Source: Gammaproteobacteria bacterium
GTDB lineage: Bacteria; Pseudomonadota; Gammaproteobacteria; Pseudomonadales; Pseudohongiellaceae
Direction of reading: 5' to 3'
Length of the DNA stretch: 5,102 nt
NCBI GenBank assembly: GCA_947377625.1
Contig: CANCGR010000251.1
Coordinates: 1-5,102 of the forward strand
This document shows positions 1 through 5,102 of this stretch, in pieces (position 1 is the stretch's first letter; each line of letters starts with the position of its first letter). The notes beneath the pieces are model-generated. The model searched no databases. It was not told the origin of the DNA and saw only the letters and a list, made by a program, of their open reading frames with translations. The translations under genes were made by a program, and so were the position numbers.

Positions 1-301
1 GACGCAGTGGCAGCAGAGCGCCGCGCTCGGGTTGCTGATCGACCGGAATTTTTTTGGACTCTTCATGACTAAGGCCAATCGGGCCTTTCAGAATCGCATC
101 GGCGTCATCGCAAATGGCCTTGGTGGCATCCGGGAACGAGCTGCCACACTGGAACCAGGCGCTGGCGCCAAACGGCGTGTGGGTCAGCTCAAAGTTCACG
201 TTATTGCGCTCGGCCACCAGCTTCATGATCTTCACGGCTTCCACCATGATTTCTGGGCCGATACCGTCGCCGTCGAGCAGGGCTATTTTGTAAGTCTTCA
301 T
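1..301 (-). CDS. Isopropylmalate/isocitrate dehydrogenase family protein (N-terminal 100 residues, partial)
   Basis: The minus strand opens with ATG at 301-299 and stays open to the left edge, giving 100 residues of a protein that should be about 340-360 long. It begins MKTYKIALLDGDGIGPEIM; the GDGIGPEI motif (residues 11-18) is the family signature of NAD(P)-dependent decarboxylating 2-hydroxyacid dehydrogenases (LeuB, isocitrate, tartrate/malate types). Residues 88-100, DQQPERGALLPLR, match from memory the E. coli LeuB segment carrying the substrate-binding Glu, Leu and Arg. However, residues 72-84 (KGPIGLSHEESKK) differ from the GSVGGPKW stretch expected in true LeuB, so I do not assign substrate or symbol. 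The ribosome binding site is weak (a CGGA just upstream). It is divergent from pckG. A run of seven A's encodes the SKKI region (residues 82-85), but the conserved motif that follows is in frame, so no frameshift is indicated. Family confident; substrate unknown. Confidence 0.9.
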   Translation of the reverse strand, partial: MKTYKIALLDGDGIGPEIMVEAVKIMKLVAERNNVNFELTHTPFGASAWFQCGSSFPDATKAICDDADAILKGPIGLSHEESKKIPVDQQPERGALLPLR

Positions 302-367
302 AAAAAATCCGGGGCTTGGGGACTGTCGTCTAGTCAATCACAACAGTCAGTTTGAAAAAGGCGGCGC

Positions 368-397
368 AATGTACCACTTCAGGCCGGTCGGGCTCAA
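368..397 (-). promoter_or_regulatory. Candidate promoter for the LeuB-like dehydrogenase gene
   Basis: On the minus strand a -35-like TTGAGC (397-392) is followed after 18 nt by a -10-like TACATT (373-368), each matching four of six consensus positions. Transcription would begin near 361, leaving a leader of about 60 nt before the ATG at 301. This rests on consensus matching only. Confidence 0.25.
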
Positions 398-416
398 AGC
401 ATTGGCATATGTTCGT

Positions 417-429
417 GCACAGTTTGTGC
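417..429. promoter_or_regulatory. Short inverted repeat, possible operator
   Basis: GCACA-GTT-TGTGC is a perfect 5-bp inverted repeat with a 3-nt centre. It lies about 42 nt upstream of the candidate pckG -35 and about 20 nt upstream of the candidate -35 of the divergent gene, a suitable place for a regulator of either gene. I cannot match it to a known regulator, and arms this short can occur by chance. Confidence 0.2.
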
Positions 430-470
430 GTAATCATCAATGAATCAATGCGGACTTTACAAACCTGCCT

Positions 471-499
471 GTGAAAACACGCGACATTCGTACTAGAAT
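471..499 (+). promoter_or_regulatory. Candidate pckG promoter
   Basis: GTGAAA at 471-476 (four of six -35 consensus positions), a 17-nt spacer, then TAGAAT at 494-499 (five of six -10 positions). The predicted start of transcription is near 506, giving a pckG leader of about 109 nt. It is the best sigma70-like match I see upstream of pckG, but it is only a consensus match. Confidence 0.4.
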
Positions 500-598
500 A
501 GCCGACCAAAATTTGTATGACCCTCCCTGAAACTTGTCACCCGGGCTGAACCTCCAGCCTCCTGCAGGGAAAGTCGTTCCCCGGATTCATTCAGCCTC

Positions 599-603
599 TG
601 GAG
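599..603 (+). promoter_or_regulatory. Ribosome binding site that fixes the pckG start
   Basis: TGGAG lies 11 nt before the ATG at 615, a slightly long but workable spacing. It supports 615 over the in-frame TTG at 534. An out-of-frame ATG at 607 sits only 3 nt from this site, too close for efficient use. Confidence 0.5.
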
Positions 604-614
604 TTAATGCCACT

Positions 615-2408
615 ATGGAGTCCCCCAAGACCACCAACGCTATCCTTTTAACCTGGGTCAAGGAAATTGCCGAATTGACCCAAGCTGCCGCTGTTTACTG
701 GTGTGACGGTAGCGAGGCTGAATATGACCGCCTGTGTCAGGAGCTGGTCGATGCCGGCACCTTTATCAAACTGAATCCGGTGCTGCGCCCGGGCTGCTTT
801 CTGGCCCGTTCCGATGTGCGCGATGTGGCCCGCGTTGAAGACCGTACTTTCATTTGCAGCGAACGCAAAGAAGACGCCGGCCCCACCAACAATTGGGAAG
901 CGCCCGCCACCATGCGAGTGCGTCTCGATGGCCTGTTCAAAGGCTGCATGGCCGGCCGTACGATGTATGTGATTCCGTTCAGCATGGGCCCACTGGGTTC
1001 CGACATCGCCCAGATCGGCGTGCAGCTGACTGATTCCCCTTATGTCGTGGTCTCCATGCGCATCATGGCCCGCATTGGCAGCAAAGTGCTGGACGTGCTG
1101 GGCAACAAGGCATTCATCAAGTGCATGCATTCCGTGGGCTACCCGCTTGCCAATGGCCGCAGCGACGTGAAGTGGCCGTGCAATCCTGAAAATCGTTACA
1201 TTGTGCATTACCCTGAATCCCGTGAAATCGCGTCGTTCGGTTCCGGCTACGGCGGCAACGCATTGCTGGGCAAGAAGTGCGTGGCCTTGCGCATCGCCTC
1301 GGTGATGGCGCGCGACGAAGGCTGGCTGGCCGAGCACATGATGATCGTGGGTGTGCAATCGCCCGATGGCGAAAAGACCTATATCGCTGGTGCATTCCCC
1401 AGCGCTTGCGGCAAGACCAACCTGGCCATGCTGATTCCGCCTGCCGGCTTTGAAGGCTGGAAAGTATTTACCGTGGGTGACGACATCGCCTGGATCAAAC
1501 CCGGTGCCGATGGCCGTCTGTATGCCATCAACCCGGAAGCCGGCTACTTCGGCGTAGCACCTGGCACCTCGATGGAATCCAATCCGTCGGCGATGCTGAC
1601 GATGACCAAAAACACCATCTTCACCAACGTCGCGATGACCGACGACGGTGATGTGTGGTGGGAAGGCATTGGCGGCGACAAGCCAGCGCATCTGATCGAC
1701 TGGAAAGGACAGGACTGGACACCTGCAACCACAACGCCAGCCGCGCATCCGAATGCCCGCTTCACTTCACCTGCGCATCAGTGCCCGAGCGTTGATCCTG
1801 ATTGGGAAAATCCGAATGGCGTGCCGATCAGCGCATTCATTTTCGGTGGCCGTTTGAGCACTACCTTCCCGCTGGTTTACCAGAGCCGCAGCTGGGAGCA
1901 TGGCGTTTACATGGCTGCCACGCTCGGTTCCGAAGCTACTGCCGCTGCCGACAACCAGGCCGCGATCCGCCGTGACCCGATGGCAATGCTGCCGTTCTGT
2001 GGCTACAACATGGGCGATTACTGGAAACATTGGCTGAGCATGGAAGGCAAGGTGGCACACCTGCCAAAAATCTTCCGCATCAACTGGTTCCGTAAAACTG
2101 CCGACGGCAAATGGCTGTGGCCCGGTTTCGGCCAGAACATGCGCGTGCTGCAGTGGATCGTCAAACGCGTCAATGGTCAGGTGCATGGCCACGAAACCAT
2201 TTTCGGCACTGTGCCCGATTACGACGATATCAACTGGCAGGGCCTGGCTTACGACAAAGCCACCTTCGCCAAAGTGATGGAAGTCGACAAGCACAACAGC
2301 GCGCGTGAATTTGAAGACCAGGCCACAATGTTCAACAAGTTCGGCAGCGCCTTGCCGCCGGCCCTGGAAAAACAGCGTCAGGAATTGTTGGCCAAAGCGC
2401 TGGGTTAA
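615..2408 (+). CDS. pckG: Phosphoenolpyruvate carboxykinase (GTP)
   Basis: This cytosolic enzyme converts oxaloacetate + GTP to phosphoenolpyruvate + GDP + CO2, the entry step of gluconeogenesis from TCA intermediates. The protein is 597 residues from the ATG at 615, normal for the GTP-dependent family. Visible motifs: SGYGGN around Tyr212 and GKKC with the presumed metal ligand Lys221; metal ligand His241; the P-loop FPSACGKTN (261-269) with the reactive Cys265; GDDIAW (288-293) with metal-binding Asp; HPNAR (378-382) with substrate-binding Asn380 and Arg382; RINWFRK (488-494); and LWPGFGQN (501-508) in the guanine-nucleotide pocket. The ATP-dependent PckA family lacks this architecture. Roles are assigned by alignment from memory to the rat enzyme. 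One oddity is GGRL (Arg413-Leu414) where GGRR is usual. The gene stands alone, with a candidate promoter upstream and a strong terminator downstream. All catalytic motifs are intact. Confidence 0.98.
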   Translation: MESPKTTNAILLTWVKEIAELTQAAAVYWCDGSEAEYDRLCQELVDAGTFIKLNPVLRPGCFLARSDVRDVARVEDRTFICSERKEDAGPTNNWEAPATMRVRLDGLFKGCMAGRTMYVIPFSMGPLGSDIAQIGVQLTDSPYVVVSMRIMARIGSKVLDVLGNKAFIKCMHSVGYPLANGRSDVKWPCNPENRYIVHYPESREIASFGSGYGGNALLGKKCVALRIASVMARDEGWLAEHMMIVGVQSPDGEKTYIAGAFPSACGKTNLAMLIPPAGFEGWKVFTVGDDIAWIKPGADGRLYAINPEAGYFGVAPGTSMESNPSAMLTMTKNTIFTNVAMTDDGDVWWEGIGGDKPAHLIDWKGQDWTPATTTPAAHPNARFTSPAHQCPSVDPDWENPNGVPISAFIFGGRLSTTFPLVYQSRSWEHGVYMAATLGSEATAAADNQAAIRRDPMAMLPFCGYNMGDYWKHWLSMEGKVAHLPKIFRINWFRKTADGKWLWPGFGQNMRVLQWIVKRVNGQVHGHETIFGTVPDYDDINWQGLAYDKATFAKVMEVDKHNSAREFEDQATMFNKFGSALPPALEKQRQELLAKALG

Positions 2409-2428
2409 ACCTTCAGCGCCAGCATTTG

Positions 2429-2463
2429 AACCTGATGCTACTCACGTAGTATCAGGTTTTTTA
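2429..2463 (+). terminator. Intrinsic terminator of pckG
   Basis: A 13-bp stem (2429-2441 with 2446-2458, one G-U pair) closes a 4-nt loop (TCAC) and runs straight into a T-rich tract through 2463. It begins 20 nt after the pckG stop. The copC-like gene converges on it from the right, and its stop codon (2463-2461) lies inside the T tract. On the minus strand the hairpin is followed by CAAAT rather than a U run, so it should act weakly in that direction. Confidence 0.92.
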
Positions 2464-2841
2464 TTTAGCGACTGTAAAACTGAAGTCGTCGACCATGATG
2501 TGGCCATCGACCGAGACGGCCTGGTAGTTGACCTGATAGGTGGCAGGCGCAAGGGGTGGCAGCTCCAGCGAAATCTGCTCGCCGAACGCCGTAGACTGGC
2601 CGATACTGTTGCGCGGCAGCCGCACTTGTATGCGTTCACCCTTGTGCTCATCGCTGGTGATTTCGAGTCGCAGATTGGTAATAGTCATTTCTGCCATGAA
2701 CTGGAAAAAAATCTTGGCGGGCGCCCGTTCCATCACCGCATCATGATCGGGCACGGTCTTGGCCACACCAACATGCGCCTGCGCTGCGCCACCCGGCAAC
2801 CAAACGGCAAGCGCGAACAAGAATTTGAATATGTGCTTCAT
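2461..2841 (-). CDS. CopC-like periplasmic copper-binding protein
   Basis: This is a 126-residue protein starting at the ATG at 2841-2839. Residues 1-22 form a signal peptide (basic MKHIFK, hydrophobic core, then AQA), and cleavage would expose His23 as the mature N-terminus, as in CopC, where that His is a Cu(II) ligand. The body has the CopC pattern: a Pro near mature position 9 (VPDHD), APAKIFFQF (residues 40-48), and a C-terminal SVDGH (110-114). Asp112 and His114 align with Pseudomonas CopC Asp89 and His91. The Glu27 ligand is not clearly aligned; Ala50 or the adjacent Glu51 takes its place. The Met-rich Cu(I) loop is missing. The likely role is Cu(II) binding in the periplasm. No copD partner is visible. 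It converges with pckG and diverges from rimO 29 bp away. The ribosome binding site is poor. The frame is open upstream to 2958, but the signal peptide fixes the start at 2841. Confidence 0.85.
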   Translation of the reverse strand: MKHIFKFLFALAVWLPGGAAQAHVGVAKTVPDHDAVMERAPAKIFFQFMAEMTITNLRLEITSDEHKGERIQVRLPRNSIGQSTAFGEQISLELPPLAPATYQVNYQAVSVDGHIMVDDFSFTVAK

Positions 2842-2870
2842 CACGCAAAGATACTGGATCGGTAACGCCA

Positions 2871-4229
2871 ATGAACAGTGGTAAAGAGAACAGCGGTAAA
2901 GAGAACAGCGGTAAAGAGAGCAGCAAAAAAGTCGGCTTCGTTTCGCTCGGGTGCCCAAAGGCGCTGGTCGACTCCGAACGCATCCTCACGCAGCTCAAGC
3001 TGGAAGGCTATGACATCGTCAACAGCTATGAGGGTGCCGATGTAGTGGTCGTCAACACCTGTGGCTTTATCGACAGCGCCAAGCAGGAATCGCTGGATAC
3101 CATCGGTGAAGCCATTCGCGAAAACGGCCGCGTTATTGTCACCGGCTGCATGGGCAAGAACGCCGATGAGATCATGCGTGTGCATCCGAAGGTGCTGAGT
3201 GTGACTGGCCCGCAAGCCTATGAAGAAGTGGTCATGGCGGTGCATCAAGTGATTCCGAAGCCGGTGCTAGGCAAGCACAACCCGCTGATCGATCTGGTGC
3301 CACCACAAGGCATTAAACTCACGCCACGCCACTACGCCTATCTGAAAATTTCTGAAGGCTGTAACCATCGCTGCTCGTTCTGCATCATCCCGTCGCTGCG
3401 TGGTGATCTGGTAAGCCGGCCGGTGGAAGAGGTGTTGGCGGAAGCAGAACGCCTGGTAGCCGCCGGTGTGCAGGAACTGTTGATCATCTCGCAAGACACC
3501 AGCGCTTACGGCGTTGATACGAAATACCGCACCGGCTTCTGGAACGGACAGCCCGTAAAAGGCAGCATGCAGGGCCTGTGCGAAGCACTCGCGCATTTGG
3601 GCGTATGGGTGCGCCTGCATTACGTCTATCCCTACCCGCATGTCGACAAGATCATTCCGCTGATGGCCGACGGCCTCATCCTGCCTTATCTGGATATTCC
3701 GTTTCAGCATGCCAGCCAGCGCATTCTCAAATTGATGAAGCGCCCGGCCGCTACTGAAAATACGCTGGCTCGCATCAAGGCCTGGCGTGAAATCTGCCCG
3801 GAAATTACTTTGCGCAGCACCTTCATCGTCGGCTTCCCCGGCGAGACCGAAGCCGAGTTTCAGGAACTGCTCGACTTCCTCGAAGAAGCCCAGCTTGATC
3901 GCATCGGTTGCTTCCAGTATTCCGCTGTTGATGGTGCCAAAGCCAATGACCTGCCTGATCACGTGGAAGAGTCCGTCAAACAGGAACGCTACGACCGCTT
4001 TATGGAAGTGCAGCAACGCATTAGCAGTGCACGCCTGCAGGCGAAAGTAGGGCAGGAAATTGAAGTGCTCGTTGATGAAGTGAACGAGAATGAAGCCATT
4101 GGTCGCAGCAAGGCTGATGCGCCGGAAATCGACGGCCTCGTCTATCTGCAACATCCTGAAGGCTTGCAGCCAGGCGATCTGGTCACCGTCACGGTTGAAG
4201 AAGCCGATGACTACGATCTCTACGCATAA
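2871..4229 (+). CDS. rimO: Ribosomal protein S12 (uS12) methylthiotransferase RimO
   Basis: This radical-SAM enzyme adds a methylthio group to the conserved aspartate of ribosomal protein S12 (Asp88/89 in bacteria), using SAM and two Fe-S clusters in the cytosol. It is 452 residues long against 441 in E. coli and similar throughout. The N-terminal methylthiotransferase domain carries Cys28 (GCPK), Cys64 (NTCGF) and Cys93 (TGCMGK), the ligands of the auxiliary cluster. The radical-SAM motif CNHRCSFC gives Cys164, Cys168 and Cys171. YVYPYPHVD, RSTFIVGFPGE and the C-terminal TRAM region (GRSKADAPEIDG onward) are typical. It belongs to RimO rather than the tRNA enzyme MiaB, judging by ISEGCNHRCSFCIIPS and RGDLVSRP. 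The conserved core begins at Val21, about 12 residues later than in E. coli, because of a repeat-encoded NSGKE tract (residues 2-16). The start is ATG 2871, with only a weak GG-rich ribosome site before it. A receptor gene follows after 25 bp. Confidence 0.97.
   Translation: MNSGKENSGKENSGKESSKKVGFVSLGCPKALVDSERILTQLKLEGYDIVNSYEGADVVVVNTCGFIDSAKQESLDTIGEAIRENGRVIVTGCMGKNADEIMRVHPKVLSVTGPQAYEEVVMAVHQVIPKPVLGKHNPLIDLVPPQGIKLTPRHYAYLKISEGCNHRCSFCIIPSLRGDLVSRPVEEVLAEAERLVAAGVQELLIISQDTSAYGVDTKYRTGFWNGQPVKGSMQGLCEALAHLGVWVRLHYVYPYPHVDKIIPLMADGLILPYLDIPFQHASQRILKLMKRPAATENTLARIKAWREICPEITLRSTFIVGFPGETEAEFQELLDFLEEAQLDRIGCFQYSAVDGAKANDLPDHVEESVKQERYDRFMEVQQRISSARLQAKVGQEIEVLVDEVNENEAIGRSKADAPEIDGLVYLQHPEGLQPGDLVTVTVEEADDYDLYA
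2874..2918 (+). repeat. Three tandem copies of a 15-bp repeat at the rimO 5' end
   Basis: The unit AACAGYGGTAAAGAG occurs three times in a row immediately after the rimO start codon (2874-2888, 2889-2903, 2904-2918). Copies 2 and 3 are identical and copy 1 differs at one base (T for C). Each encodes Asn-Ser-Gly-Lys-Glu. A partial, degenerate continuation (AGCAGCAAA) follows. Because the unit is a multiple of three, copy-number change would keep rimO in frame. Confidence 0.95.
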
Positions 4230-4242
4230 GAAACATCCAGTC

Positions 4243-4249
4243 AAGGAAG
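4243..4249 (+). promoter_or_regulatory. Ribosome binding site of the TonB-dependent receptor
   Basis: AAGGAAG lies in the 25-bp gap after the rimO stop; the AAGGA core ends 7 nt before the ATG at 4255. This is the strongest ribosome binding site in the window, and together with the signal peptide it settles the start. Confidence 0.85.
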
Positions 4250-4254
4250 CACCA

Positions 4255-5102
4255 ATGCAGTTCGTTAGTCGCCCGCGTTTTATAGTGTTGTCTTTTGCGT
4301 TAATAAGTTCAGTAGCCAGTGCGCAATCCACCCAATCAGCTATCGAAGAACTGGTCATCACTCCCAACCGCATTCCGGTGCCGTTGCGCCAGATCGGCAC
4401 CTCGGTGTCGGTGCTCGATGCCAGCGCCATCGATGCCTATGGCAATACGGGTTTGCTGGATGTGCTGCGGCAATTGCCGGGTATTTCCACCACCAACAAC
4501 GGTGGTGTTGGCCAGCCCAGCTCGCTGCGCATTCGCGGTGAAGAAGGCTATCGCACGCTGGTCATCATGGATGGCATGCGGCTGAGCGATCCGAGTCTGC
4601 CGCAGATTGGTCCGCAGGTGGATCAGTTACTCAGCAGCGGCATCGAACGCGTCGAAGTGCAGCGCGGCCCGCAAGGGCTAGGCTATGGTGCTGATGCCGG
4701 CGGCATCCTCAACATAAGCTCACGCCAGTCCGGTAAAGGTTGGCATGGCGGGGTTGATGCGCAGAGCGGCAGTTACGACACCCGCCAACTCAACGCCAAT
4801 GTCGGTGCCGGCAACGAGCGCGCTGATTTCTTTGTGTCTGCCGCAGATTTCACCACTGGCGGTTTCAATAGCCGCACCGACGACACCGTGCTGCGTGACC
4901 ACGACGGCTATGACAACACCACGATTCACGCCCGCGCCGGCGTCAATTTCACTGACACTTTGCGTGCAGAACTGGTGCATCGTGATGTCAAAGGCGATGC
5001 TGATTTTGACGGCTGTTATCTCAGCAATTACAGCTACAGCCACGCATGCCGTTCCACCTATGACCAGAGCGCTTCACGTGCCAGTCTGACTTATAACGAC
5101 AA
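4255..5102 (+). CDS. TonB-dependent outer-membrane receptor, BtuB-like (N-terminal 282 residues, partial)
   Basis: The frame opens at ATG 4255 and runs off the right edge; full-length relatives are about 600-700 residues. Residues 1-23 are a signal peptide (basic start, hydrophobic core, cleavage after ASA). Next comes a TonB box-like segment EELVITPNR (31-39), then the plug domain: LRQLPGIS, SLRIRGEEGYRTLVIMDGMR beginning at 90, RVEVQRGPQG (132-141), and YGADAGGILNISSR (144-157). From about 160 the alternating pattern of barrel strands begins. The plug wording is that of the BtuB/vitamin B12 subgroup, but the substrate cannot be assigned from this part. Asp-rich GDADFDGC with Cys254, and Cys265 eleven residues later, probably lie in an extracellular loop and could form a disulfide. 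There is no room for a cobalamin riboswitch in the 25-bp gap after rimO. It is probably read through from rimO or from a promoter inside it. Confidence 0.93.
   Translation, partial: MQFVSRPRFIVLSFALISSVASAQSTQSAIEELVITPNRIPVPLRQIGTSVSVLDASAIDAYGNTGLLDVLRQLPGISTTNNGGVGQPSSLRIRGEEGYRTLVIMDGMRLSDPSLPQIGPQVDQLLSSGIERVEVQRGPQGLGYGADAGGILNISSRQSGKGWHGGVDAQSGSYDTRQLNANVGAGNERADFFVSAADFTTGGFNSRTDDTVLRDHDGYDNTTIHARAGVNFTDTLRAELVHRDVKGDADFDGCYLSNYSYSHACRSTYDQSASRASLTYND

Larger units (their letters stand above)
302..614. other. Divergent intergenic control region between the dehydrogenase gene and pckG
   Basis: These 313 bp hold no credible gene. They contain a candidate sigma70-type promoter for each flanking gene, a short inverted repeat (417-429), a 7-nt direct repeat ATCAATG at 436-442 and 444-450, a 6-bp inverted repeat GACTGT/ACAGTC (321-326 and 343-348) in the presumed leader of the minus gene, and a leader of about 109 nt for pckG that can form small hairpins. 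The pckG frame stays open upstream to a TTG at 534, but nothing in those 27 codons resembles the family, so I treat them as non-coding leader. Confidence 0.75.

Noticed and set aside
32..355. Plus-strand frame opposite the dehydrogenase N-terminus
   Set aside because: It is antisense to a recognised GDGIGPEI-containing enzyme and has no ribosome site or homology.
534..614. N-terminal extension of PckG from TTG at 534
   Set aside because: The 27 extra residues are unlike the family, TTG is a poor start, no Shine-Dalgarno precedes it, and ATG 615 gives a normal-length enzyme.
648..1748. Long open frame antisense to pckG (366 codons)
   Set aside because: It is fully inside a gene with intact catalytic motifs, has low-complexity His/Ala/Gly/Arg-rich composition and resembles no family; it is a codon-bias shadow.
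2305..2865. Plus-strand open frame across the pckG end, terminator and copC-like gene
   Set aside because: It crosses a strong terminator and lies antisense to a protein with a clear signal peptide and CopC motifs; no ribosome site or homology is visible.
2842..2958. Upstream extension of the copC-like frame to 2958, with a Cys/Ser/Leu/Tyr repeat
   Set aside because: It is the antisense reading of the rimO repeat; the signal peptide starting at 2841 would be internal, which makes no sense for a secreted protein.
4230..4254. Cobalamin riboswitch ahead of the BtuB-like receptor
   Set aside because: The gap is 25 bp and holds only the ribosome binding site; a cobalamin riboswitch needs roughly 200 nt of leader.
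3267..4430. Long open frame antisense to rimO and the receptor start (387 codons)
   Set aside because: It spans two well-supported plus-strand genes and their gap, and has no recognisable domain; it is a shadow.

Overview
The window (5,102 bp, moderately GC-rich, uniform in character) looks like ordinary chromosomal housekeeping DNA from a Gram-negative proteobacterium. A TonB-dependent outer-membrane receptor proves an outer membrane, and RimO resembles the E. coli protein closely along its whole length. A gammaproteobacterium is my best guess; a betaproteobacterium is not excluded. No mobile element, tRNA, rRNA or CRISPR array is visible.

Layout: (i) 1-301, minus strand: first 100 residues of an isopropylmalate/isocitrate dehydrogenase family enzyme, running off the left edge. 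(ii) 302-614: a 313-bp divergent intergenic region with candidate promoters for both sides and a leader for pckG. (iii) 615-2408, plus: complete GTP-dependent phosphoenolpyruvate carboxykinase (pckG). (iv) 2429-2463: a strong intrinsic terminator between convergent genes. (v) 2461-2841, minus: a small secreted CopC-like copper-binding protein. (vi) 2871-4229, plus: complete rimO, whose start is only 29 bp from the divergent copC-like start and which opens with three copies of a 15-bp repeat. (vii) 4255-5102, plus: signal peptide, plug and first barrel strands of a BtuB-type TonB-dependent receptor, cut by the right edge.

The dehydrogenase and PckG both belong to central carbon and amino-acid metabolism and are divergently transcribed from a shared control region; whether they are co-regulated is not shown. 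The CopC-like protein (periplasm), RimO (ribosome modification) and the receptor (outer membrane) have no obvious common pathway. rimO and the receptor are probably co-transcribed, because only 25 bp separate them and no terminator is visible.

I found no convincing new biological system. The points most worth a second look are the in-frame repeat at the rimO 5' end, which also lies in the upstream region of the copC-like gene, the orphan and unusual CopC-like protein, and the mixed signature of the LeuB-like enzyme.
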